DNA from: DRQF01 sp964559135
Lineage (GTDB): Bacteria > Planctomycetota > GCA-002687715 > DRQF01
Reading direction: 5' to 3'
DNA length: 15,218 nucleotides
NCBI GenBank assembly: GCA_964559135.1
Contig: CAZLGG010000098.1
Coordinates: 1 to 15,218, forward strand
The translations under genes were made by a program, and so were the position numbers. The notes beneath the pieces were generated by a model that saw nothing but the letters and a program-made list of their open reading frames with translations, was not told the origin of the DNA and did no database searches. Below, piece after piece: positions 6,506 to 13,310 of this stretch. The number at the start of each line of letters is the position of its first letter. Position 1 is the stretch's first letter.

Positions 6506-8068
6506 TCAATCATCTCTCGGAGCGGGTCTGAGAGGCAGCGTGAGGGTGAACTGCCCCCCGCCACTGGGAGAGGTCCCCACGGTGATGCTGCCCTCGTGGT
6601 ACTCCGCAAGGGCCTTCGTGATCGTGAGGCCCAACCCGGAGCCGGCTGAATGGGGATCGTCACCCCGCGCTCTGTGGTGAAAACTCTCGAAGACCCATTC
6701 CCATTCTCCAGGGGGAATGCCCGGGCCTTCGTCACTGACGACGAAATGGATGCGGCCCTCTCTCCGCTTCACCTGGATGCGAACGATGCCGCCCGCGGGC
6801 GAGAACTTCACCGCGTTGTCGGTGAGGTTGATGAGCATCTGCGCCACACGATCACCATCGAGAAGCACCCGCTCAGGAAAGACGTCGCTCTCGACGTCGA
6901 AGAGGACTCCCTTGCCCGCCGCCTTGTGCGCGACCACGCTGATGGATTGCTCAACGAGCCGATCGGGGATCGTCGGCGTGGGCTTCAATCGGACTCGTCC
7001 CGACTCGAGTCTCGAGAGTTCGAGGATGTCGTTCACCAGTTTGATCATCCGCTGGTTGTTGCGCTGGACGAGTCCGAGAAGACGGGATTCGACTTCGTCG
7101 GCGGTTTCATTCTCGCGGCAGAGGATCTCGAGAGCCCCGGCCATGGCCGCAAGCGGCGACTTCAATTCGTGAGCCACGATTCCGATCAGCTCGGACTTCA
7201 TCTGCCCCTGCTGCTCCAGGCGTCGATTCGCCACGACGACGGCGCGGTTCAAAGTTCGAAGGGACTCATTGAGGCCGTGAAGTTCGAGGTCCTTGGCCAC
7301 GAGGAGCCGCTTTTCCTCTGCCCGCGAAGCCAGTCCCCGACGAACGCGAACCGCGTCGGCCACAACCGTCGCGATCTCGCCCACCGTCGCGCCGCGGGGA
7401 AGTCGACGAATGAGCCCGCCACTCTTCTCTCCCGCGAGGGGCTGGGCCGCGTCGACGATAACGAGGGACGCGTCGGGCGACGCCGAGGCCAGAATCGTCA
7501 GGACCTCGTGGGTCTCACCCGTCTCCTCGAGCAGGACGGCCACGTCGATGCGAAACCGAGACGCGATCTCTCGTATACGAGCGGTCGTGGCCCCCCAGAA
7601 GGCGGCGTAGCCCTCGGCGCGGAGCTCGCGCTGCAATTCCCCACCCAGAGCGTCACCGACACCGTGAATCAGAATCGTCGCGCAGGTCGCGTCTTCGTCA
7701 TCGAAGGTCTCGGGCGAATCGGAAAGTTCCCGCGCGAGTTCCGACGCGGAAACGGGGCGCTCCAGGAGCCGGCGACACCCTGCCCGTCGGAGTCTCCACT
7801 GCAGAAGAGGACGATCGGCGGGCAGAACTGCGACGATCGTGCGATCGGCGGTCCCCTCGGAACTCAGCAGGTGGTCCAATTCGCGCAACGAGGCCGAGGG
7901 ATCGGAGGAGAGGTCCCAGACGAGAGCGTCCACGTCTTCCGCCGCTCGAAAGGGTTCACCGCTCCGGCTTCGACGGGCGACCTCATGACCGACAGGCCCA
8001 ATGACCTCCGCCAGCGAAGGAACCGCATCGAGGCCTTCAATGAGTTGAATGCGCGCCATATCGACCAC
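6506..8068 (-). CDS. sensor histidine kinase with two degenerate receiver-like domains
   Basis: A 520-aa cytoplasmic kinase with no membrane segment. The C-terminal half is a canonical HisKA/HATPase pair: phospho-accepting His300 in VAHELKSPL, N-box Asn418 (NLTDNAVKFSP), G1 box D446-E-G-P-G-I, and G2 box GSGLGLT near 476-482. A coiled-coil-like linker (about 245-295) precedes it. The N-terminus holds two domains with receiver-like alternation. The first (about 5-115) has a possible acceptor Asp52 but Arg104-Pro where receivers have Lys-Pro. The second (about 128-240) has Glu181-Glu182 at the expected acceptor site. Both therefore look non-canonical and may be input or docking modules. The start is GTG at 8068; an ATG at 8059 is an alternative, and neither has a strong ribosome site. 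It lies 47 bases after a small receiver-like gene, its likely partner. Confidence 0.9.
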   Translation of the reverse strand: MVDMARIQLIEGLDAVPSLAEVIGPVGHEVARRSRSGEPFRAAEDVDALVWDLSSDPSASLRELDHLLSSEGTADRTIVAVLPADRPLLQWRLRRAGCRRLLERPVSASELARELSDSPETFDDEDATCATILIHGVGDALGGELQRELRAEGYAAFWGATTARIREIASRFRIDVAVLLEETGETHEVLTILASASPDASLVIVDAAQPLAGEKSGGLIRRLPRGATVGEIATVVADAVRVRRGLASRAEEKRLLVAKDLELHGLNESLRTLNRAVVVANRRLEQQGQMKSELIGIVAHELKSPLAAMAGALEILCRENETADEVESRLLGLVQRNNQRMIKLVNDILELSRLESGRVRLKPTPTIPDRLVEQSISVVAHKAAGKGVLFDVESDVFPERVLLDGDRVAQMLINLTDNAVKFSPAGGIVRIQVKRREGRIHFVVSDEGPGIPPGEWEWVFESFHHRARGDDPHSAGSGLGLTITKALAEYHEGSITVGTSPSGGGQFTLTLPLRPAPRDD

Positions 8069-8115
8069 GGTATCCCGAACCGCGGAGCGTGAAAAGCCGC
8101 GGGGACCCTCTCGCG

Positions 8116-8508
8116 TCAGGAGACAGCCACCTCACCACGACAGCGTGCGTTCAAGGCCAGCTTCGCCAGGGTTCGCGACGCCGCTCCGACATCCAGAGGA
8201 AGCGGCAAGAAGGCATCGAGGTGGCGCGTCGCGGGAGTGGAATTGGCCCACCCCGCGACGAAGGGACGCTCCTCGTCGGGCAACCTCTGGAGTGCCTTCA
8301 ACGCTTTCAAATCCGCCAGCGAAGGTTCGTCCAAATCGAGAAGGACGATGTCCGGCCTCGAGTCTTCGGTCGTCATCTTGGTCATCCAAGAGCCCGCCGA
8401 TGTCGGCTCGGACGCCTCGACGGTCAAATCGTTCGTGCGTGCAAGATCCAGCAGAAGCCGTCGCTGAAATCCGTCCTTGGCGAGAATCAAAACTTGGGGA
8501 TTGCGCAT
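8116..8508 (-). CDS. stand-alone atypical response-regulator receiver protein
   Basis: A 130-aa protein consisting of one receiver-like domain with no output domain. It begins with a typical first strand and helix (NPQVLILAKDGFQRRLLL) and has the acceptor strand DIVLLDLDEPS with Asp58 at the phosphorylation position. Departures from the canon are clear: the acidic pair after strand 1 is reduced to Lys11-Asp12, and the conserved Lys of the LKP motif is Leu103 in FLPLPLD. It may be phosphorylated weakly or act as a phosphate-independent switch. GGAGGG six bases before the ATG at 8508 is a strong ribosome site. The histidine kinase gene starts 47 bases downstream, suggesting a two-gene signalling unit whose output is unknown. 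Confidence 0.78.
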   Translation of the reverse strand: MRNPQVLILAKDGFQRRLLLDLARTNDLTVEASEPTSAGSWMTKMTTEDSRPDIVLLDLDEPSLADLKALKALQRLPDEERPFVAGWANSTPATRHLDAFLPLPLDVGAASRTLAKLALNARCRGEVAVS

Positions 8509-8514
8509 TCAGGG

Positions 8515-8520
8515 CCCTCC
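8515..8520 (-). promoter_or_regulatory. ribosome binding site of the receiver-like gene
   Basis: On the minus strand GGAGGG precedes the ATG at 8508 by six bases, the strongest Shine-Dalgarno match on this strand. It supports the chosen start and suggests the receiver protein is made at a higher rate than the kinase, which lacks such a site. Confidence 0.7.
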
Positions 8521-8615
8521 GGCTCGTTCCCCAACCGCTGCATCCATTGTCGGTCCCGGCGGCGCCGAGGTCAAGCCCCTTGGGCGATCGGAGTAAACGC
8601 CGGCGGTCCCCGACT

Positions 8616-9125
8616 TCAATGGATTCTGGATTCTCGGGCCAATCGCATGTGGTGGAGACCATGAATGACGTGAAACCGGGCCCAGTCCCTGGGGGCCATG
8701 AGGCCCAACCGAGGATAGGCGAACCACGGTGGGCCGACCGCACAGCTTTCCGCGCAGAGGGAAACCCACGCCTCCCGCTCGTCTCGGAGGAGCTGGACCA
8801 GCTCCTCGGGGGGGACGATGACGTCGGGGGCGCCCACCGGGGCGTCGGGAAGCTTGGACGGAATTCGAAACGTCGCGAAGACGAGGCGACGCAGGGCCGT
8901 CGCTGTCCAGGCGGGCGCCTCGGCGGGCGAAGAACCCTCCTCACTGTTCCGAATCAGACCCTCACGGCTCCAAACCATCGTCTGAAGGACGTGCAGACCG
9001 TGTTCGACCGGCGTCCAGCCTCTCCAGGCGCCGGCGTCATCGACACGTCCCCACGCCTGGAGGAAGCGATGCCAGTCGAATTCGACTCGGACGAGGTCCT
9101 CGACCATTCTTGGATCCGCTGGCAT
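8616..9125 (-). CDS. DinB-like metal-binding four-helix protein
   Basis: A 169-aa protein with the helical layout and spaced histidines of the DinB/DUF1569-like superfamily: WTPVEHGLHVLQ (around residues 37-48) and near the C-terminus RFHVIHGLHHMRL. These groups usually bind a divalent metal through three histidines in a four-helix bundle; some members are thiol-dependent S-transferases, but many have no known function. The family call rests on motif spacing and size (150-175 aa is usual), so it is moderate. The start at 9125 has little ribosome-site support; Met7 (ATG at 9107) is an alternative. It is divergent from the spermidine-synthase-like gene and 107 bases upstream of the receiver gene, so it could share that transcript. 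Confidence 0.6.
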   Translation of the reverse strand: MPADPRMVEDLVRVEFDWHRFLQAWGRVDDAGAWRGWTPVEHGLHVLQTMVWSREGLIRNSEEGSSPAEAPAWTATALRRLVFATFRIPSKLPDAPVGAPDVIVPPEELVQLLRDEREAWVSLCAESCAVGPPWFAYPRLGLMAPRDWARFHVIHGLHHMRLARESRIH

Positions 9126-9227
9126 GGACGAGGATAACGGCGAATCCTCCCGTCCCCCATCACGACCGTCGAACAGGCGTTCTGAAGCCGGTGTGCGCGG
9201 AGCCGATTCTCGCCGGAGACCGCCCCA

Positions 9228-9262
9228 GGCATTCCCGATCCAGGACCTCCCTCGGGAATGCC
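9228..9262. repeat. perfect 11-bp inverted repeat in the divergent intergenic region
   Basis: GGCATTCCCGA (9228-9238) is exactly complementary to TCGGGAATGCC (9252-9262), with a 13-base spacer. It sits between the divergent DinB-like gene (start 9125) and the spermidine-synthase-like gene (start 9308). No T-run follows on either strand, so it is not an ordinary intrinsic terminator. Just after it is TGCTATGGT (9268-9276), which resembles an extended -10 element, and the position expected for its -35 falls inside the repeat and matches poorly. A dimeric regulator site is the simplest reading; an RNA hairpin in a longer leader is the alternative. Confidence 0.65.
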
Positions 9263-9296
9263 GAAACTGCTATGGTGCGCCGCACCGTCGTTCGCC

Positions 9297-9302
9297 GAGG
9301 GA
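9297..9302 (+). promoter_or_regulatory. ribosome binding site of the spermidine-synthase-like gene
   Basis: GAGGGA lies five bases before the ATG at 9308, placing the start immediately before the first membrane helix and excluding about 66 extra upstream codons, which read as low-complexity Arg/Pro-rich sequence unlike the rest of the protein. Confidence 0.7.
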
Positions 9303-9307
9303 CTTTC

Positions 9308-12106
9308 ATGAAAACGCCTCGATCCGTTTATGCCGGCACTTTTCTGATTGCCGGGAGCATCATCCTCTTCGAGATCGCGCTCACGCGGGTCTTCGCGATC
9401 ATGATGTGGCACCACTTCACATATATGGTCGTGTCCATCGCACTCCTTGGATTCGGAGCCGCGGGAAGCATCCTCACCGCGACGCGAGAAGCGGACAAAA
9501 AAGGCGACCCGACGGGCTCGATCGCCATGCTCTCGTCCGTTTTCGGACTCGCGGTCATGCTTTCGCTCGGTTTTGCGACGAAGGTCAACATCGACACTCT
9601 CCGCATCACCGAGGACAAGTCGAACCTCATAGCGCTCCTGCTTTTCTATCTCATCATCGGGGCCCCGATGCTCATCGGCGGCCTGGTCATCGGCAAGCTG
9701 CTCACGCGGATGGCGGCGGACGTCAACCGCATTTACTTCGCCGACCTCGTGGGCTCGGCGGTGGGAGGAGCGGCAAGCGTCTACCTCCTGGAGAAAGTCG
9801 GCGCAGGTCCGACGGTCATCGCGGCGGGCTTCGCGGGATGCCTTTCAGGACTGTTTTTCTCCTGCGCGGCGCAGTGGAGACACCGCATCGCCACTCTCGT
9901 GTTGTCCGCCGTGGGCGGCGTGGCGCTCATCGGGATACTCGGGGGCAGTCCGACACTTCACATCCCGAGGATGAAATGGCGCATCCCTGACGCCCCGGGA
10001 AAGGAACTCTACGACCTCGCCAACGGCCGCGTCGAGACGCGGATCCCCAGTGCCACGGCGGAAGTCGAAGTGACCCCTCCCTTCGAAGCTCACCCCATGA
10101 TCGGAGGGAACTTCTCTCCGCTCAATCGTCAGAAAGTCGAGGCGCGCTTCGTTGCCCAGGACGGGACCGCGCCGACGATGCTCTACGGCGACGCCTCGAA
10201 CATCGCCAAGTTCCCATTCCTGCCGGATACCCAGGCCGGATCCGCCTATGTCTGTTTCAAGGCTCGAGGGGCCGAGTCGCCCGACGTGCTGGTCATCGGT
10301 GTGGGCGGCGGCGTCGACGTGATGGTGGCCCTCGCGAACGGCGCACGACATGTCACGGCCGTGGAGATCAACCAGGCCATGATTCGCATGGTCACGGAGT
10401 TCTATGCGGACTTCTCGGGTGGCCTGTTCATTCCGGGAGCCCATCCTTTCTCCGACCGGATCCAACTCGAGAATGCGGAGGGGCGAGCCTGGATCCGCCA
10501 TGGCGACGCCAAGTACGACATCATCCAAATGAGTGGAGTCGATTCGTTCACCGCTCTCTCGACCGGCGCTTACACGCTCTCCGAGACGTATCTCTACACC
10601 GTGGAGGCCGTGAAGGATTTCTACTCGCACCTCAACGAAGGCGGCTATGTCAACTACTCACGCTTCATCCTCGACCGTCCGAAGAAGCCTCGTGAGACGC
10701 TACGACTCGCCAACATCGCCCGAGAAGCCCTGTCGGAACTGGGAATCGAGGACCCCGCGTCGTCCATTGCCGTGTTCCAAGGGATCGACTGGGCTTCGAC
10801 CATCATCAAGAAGGGAGCCTTCACGAGGGACGAGATTCAGGCGTTGAAGCACTTCGCGGAACGCCTCGCGTTCCGGGGTCTCGTTTTTGATCCGTTGAAG
10901 ATCCCCGGAGAGGACTTCGACCCGCCCTCTGATCAACTGAGCGGCGTGCGAAGCTATTTCTCGAAGGCGCTCTCGAAAACCGTCCCCGCCGAAGCCATCG
11001 AGAAGGCAGGGGGCATGAGTTCACTACTCGACGTCTTGGGACAAGCCTACGACCTCCAATTCCAGGGCCGAACGGCCGAGTCGTCGGCCCTCGTCAACAC
11101 GCTCGAGGGGAACGAGGCTCACAAGAAACGGCTCATGGGGCTCATCTCGGGAGCGGTGAGCTGGGTACGAGGCAACAACGAGCATTTCCTCCAGACTCGT
11201 CGGGACTTCGAATCGCTCATGCGCAGCGACGACGCCGGCCGTGCCAAGTTCATCGATGACTACGAATACAATCTGACTCCGTGCACGGATGACCGCCCCT
11301 TCTTCTTCAACTACTACAAGTGGCGCACGCTGCTCGAGGGCGGAAGCGACCAGGGAGAGTCCACGGCCCTTCAAAACCGCTATCATCCGGACTTCCCCGT
11401 GGGCCACACGATCCTTTTGATCTCGCTGGCGCAGATCCTTCTCATGGCGGGCGTTCTCATTTTCTGGCCGATTCGCCATCTGGCCCACGCAGGCATTCGG
11501 ACGAAAGGGAGCTTGCGGTACTTCAGCTTCTTCGCCGCGCTGGGTCTGGGTTTCATGTTCCTCGAGATCGCGCTCATGCAGATGCTCGTAGTCTTCTTGG
11601 GGCACCCCACCTACTCGCTCAGCGTCGTCCTGAGTTCTCTCTTGGCCTTCGCAGGGCTGGGTTCGTTCCTGGCCGGCAAGATCCGACACATGGGACGCAG
11701 CCAGCTGTCTCTCCTCATGCTCGCCATCGTCGGTTCGATCGGTCTCACCGTAGCCGCCATTCACGGCGTTCTCCCCCACCTGCTGGCCTGGCCCTTCCCC
11801 GCCCGCGTGGCGGTGGTCGTTGCCCTGCTCTGCCCTCTCGGACTGGCCTTGGGAACCGCGTTCCCCTCGGGCATCCGCATCCTCAGTCGCAACTGCCCCC
11901 AGCTCATCCCATGGGGTTGGGCCATCAACGGGTTCCTCTCGGTGATGGCCTCCATCCTCTGCATCGTGTTGTCGCAGGAGATGGGCTTCACGCGGGTGAT
12001 CTGGATCGCCGCCGGTCTCTACGTGGTCGGGTTCTTGCTCATGAAGCCGGAGGTGAAGGGCGACGGCGGAGCCAAAAGAGCGCCAGCAGACACAGCAACG
12101 CAGTGA
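9308..12106 (+). CDS. membrane-embedded spermidine-synthase-family protein
   Basis: A 932-aa protein with about seven N-terminal membrane helices (residues about 9-212), a large soluble domain (about 215-690) and about seven C-terminal helices (about 697-920). The soluble part holds a Rossmann methyltransferase-type nucleotide site, VLVIGVGGGVDVMVALANGA, then VTAVEIN near residues 325-357, as in polyamine aminopropyltransferases. Where spermidine synthases carry a catalytic Asp motif this protein has YDIIQMSGVDSF (near 403), so classical activity is doubtful. The conserved RIYFADLVGSAVGG (141-154) and the Gly/Glu-rich GLGFMFLEIALMQ helix are typical of membrane spermidine-synthase homologues. 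ATG at 9308 is preceded by GAGGGA at 9297-9302, which decides the start although the frame is open from 9110. Its last 68 bases overlap lgt. The substrate is unknown. Confidence 0.82.
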   Translation: MKTPRSVYAGTFLIAGSIILFEIALTRVFAIMMWHHFTYMVVSIALLGFGAAGSILTATREADKKGDPTGSIAMLSSVFGLAVMLSLGFATKVNIDTLRITEDKSNLIALLLFYLIIGAPMLIGGLVIGKLLTRMAADVNRIYFADLVGSAVGGAASVYLLEKVGAGPTVIAAGFAGCLSGLFFSCAAQWRHRIATLVLSAVGGVALIGILGGSPTLHIPRMKWRIPDAPGKELYDLANGRVETRIPSATAEVEVTPPFEAHPMIGGNFSPLNRQKVEARFVAQDGTAPTMLYGDASNIAKFPFLPDTQAGSAYVCFKARGAESPDVLVIGVGGGVDVMVALANGARHVTAVEINQAMIRMVTEFYADFSGGLFIPGAHPFSDRIQLENAEGRAWIRHGDAKYDIIQMSGVDSFTALSTGAYTLSETYLYTVEAVKDFYSHLNEGGYVNYSRFILDRPKKPRETLRLANIAREALSELGIEDPASSIAVFQGIDWASTIIKKGAFTRDEIQALKHFAERLAFRGLVFDPLKIPGEDFDPPSDQLSGVRSYFSKALSKTVPAEAIEKAGGMSSLLDVLGQAYDLQFQGRTAESSALVNTLEGNEAHKKRLMGLISGAVSWVRGNNEHFLQTRRDFESLMRSDDAGRAKFIDDYEYNLTPCTDDRPFFFNYYKWRTLLEGGSDQGESTALQNRYHPDFPVGHTILLISLAQILLMAGVLIFWPIRHLAHAGIRTKGSLRYFSFFAALGLGFMFLEIALMQMLVVFLGHPTYSLSVVLSSLLAFAGLGSFLAGKIRHMGRSQLSLLMLAIVGSIGLTVAAIHGVLPHLLAWPFPARVAVVVALLCPLGLALGTAFPSGIRILSRNCPQLIPWGWAINGFLSVMASILCIVLSQEMGFTRVIWIAAGLYVVGFLLMKPEVKGDGGAKRAPADTATQ

Positions 12107-12884
12107 CCAACGCAATCATCGTCGAAAGAGGGATCCCGTGGGGCGGGTCCCCCGGGGATGCCGGTGAGTCCGCAAAGAGAATGCGCCGGTCCGGATCGCC
12201 ACGAAAGAGCTCGGTGACGCACCGAAGAGCGGCATAGCCGAGGAAATAGGTGAAGAGGATCTGTCCGTCGAAGCGCTTTCGCGGGCGGAGGAAAAACCAC
12301 AGCACCGCGAAGAGCGCCAAGAGGCCCAGGGATTCGTAGAGCTGGACGGGGTGAACGAATACGCCGTTCAATCCCCGTCCATGTTCGAAGCGCACCGCCC
12401 AGGGCAAGGAACACCGATGGCCGTAGCAGCAGCCCGCCAGGAAACACCCCAGGCGTCCGAAGGCATGGGCGAGCGGAGCAGGCAAAGCGAAGATGTCGAG
12501 ACCCTGCAGGACACCCAACCCCAGCCGCCTCGACTGCCAGGCCATGACGGGCGCCGCCGTGAGCAACCCTCCGTAAAAGACGAAGCCGTATTGGAAATCG
12601 TCCGCGTCCGGAGCGCGCTCGCCCAGCAGAGTGAGCAGGTAGAGACCCTTGCCCCCCACGAATAGCGCCGCGATGAAGACAAGTAACGTGGACGTCGTTC
12701 GTTCTTGGAGGCTGACGAGACCCAGGCGGCGCGCCTCTTTCCCCACCAGCCAGGTCCAAAGGACAAGACCTATCCCGATCATGAGGCCGTAGCCGTTGAC
12801 GCTCAGCGTCCTGCCGAAGAGTTCGAAATGAAACAGTTCAGGCAGCAAGAGATCGGCCCCCCGTGGGGTGGAACGGAAATGCAC
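12039..12884 (-). CDS. lgt: prolipoprotein diacylglyceryl transferase Lgt
   Basis: A 281-aa inner-membrane enzyme that transfers diacylglycerol from phosphatidylglycerol to the lipobox cysteine of prolipoproteins. It has about seven hydrophobic segments. The Lgt signature HAFGRLGCFLAGCCYG (140-155) is present, with Arg144 matching the essential E. coli Arg143. HPVQLYES (178-185) and R221 followed by ELFRGD (225-230) are also typical. Tyr104 sits where E. coli has His103, a change that seems common in distant Lgts. The start is GTG at 12884, 15 bases after the previous gene's stop and without a strong ribosome site, so translation probably depends on the upstream genes. The window includes one likely substrate, the lipoprotein at 5968-6435. 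Its 3' end overlaps the convergent spermidine-synthase-like gene by 68 bases. Confidence 0.95.
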   Translation of the reverse strand: MHFRSTPRGADLLLPELFHFELFGRTLSVNGYGLMIGIGLVLWTWLVGKEARRLGLVSLQERTTSTLLVFIAALFVGGKGLYLLTLLGERAPDADDFQYGFVFYGGLLTAAPVMAWQSRRLGLGVLQGLDIFALPAPLAHAFGRLGCFLAGCCYGHRCSLPWAVRFEHGRGLNGVFVHPVQLYESLGLLALFAVLWFFLRPRKRFDGQILFTYFLGYAALRCVTELFRGDPDRRILFADSPASPGDPPHGIPLSTMIALVTALLCLLALFWLRRRPSPPAS

Positions 12885-12899
12885 CGGGAACGCGAGGCT

Positions 12900-13310
12900 T
12901 CAAGACGGCCTCTTGGGCGCATCATCGGTGTTTCCCAAGCCGCGAGCCGCTTCCACGAGCCGCCGACGGCGCCTGAAACCGGCGAAGTCCATACCCGCTT
13001 TCATCGCCACCGCCGCCAGCGCCGCCGCGGCAAAGGTGGCCGGGACGAGCAGAACCACGGCCACGGCGACGAGGACGAGGAGGGTCAAACTCCCGATCAG
13101 GCGCCGCGCTTCCTGCAGTTGGATGCTCCCCAGCAGCTCTTCCCGCAGCTTCGAGTCGGCGGCCATGAACCGGTTCTCGGCGATTCCGATGGACCAAAGC
13201 AACTGCTCGTTCTCGCTGGGGTCTGAACGAGCGGCCAAGGCCTCGACCTCCTGGTCGGACAGGAGGAGTTCGACGCACGCATCGTGTTCCGGCGCGGATG
13301 GGGCTGTCAT
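12900..13310 (-). CDS. small membrane protein with an N-terminal soluble domain, unknown function
   Basis: A 136-aa protein. Residues 1-68 are soluble, acidic and helical in appearance, with LSDQEVEALAARSD and several Glu/Leu heptad-like stretches. Residues about 71-104 form a long Leu/Val/Ala-rich hydrophobic region, either one long or two closely spaced helices. A basic patch (RRRRRLVE, 113-120) follows and suggests a cytoplasmic C-terminus. I do not recognise the family. Its ATG at 13310 overlaps the stop of the peptidase-like gene (ATGA, 13310-13307), and lgt begins 15 bases after its stop, so it sits in the middle of a coupled three-gene unit. GAGG about nine bases upstream may serve as ribosome site. 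It could be an accessory membrane protein for one of its neighbours, but nothing in the sequence shows which. Confidence 0.72.
   Translation of the reverse strand: MTAPSAPEHDACVELLLSDQEVEALAARSDPSENEQLLWSIGIAENRFMAADSKLREELLGSIQLQEARRLIGSLTLLVLVAVAVVLLVPATFAAAALAAVAMKAGMDFAGFRRRRRLVEAARGLGNTDDAPKRPS

Noticed and set aside
6650..8092. 480-codon plus-strand open frame
   Set aside because: It is exactly antisense to the histidine kinase, whose HisKA and HATPase motifs are unmistakable; the frame shows no domain and is rich in Arg and His.
11024..12115. 363-codon minus-strand open frame opposite the spermidine-synthase-like gene
   Set aside because: Composition is Glu/Arg/His-rich with no recognisable motif, and the opposite strand encodes clear membrane helices.
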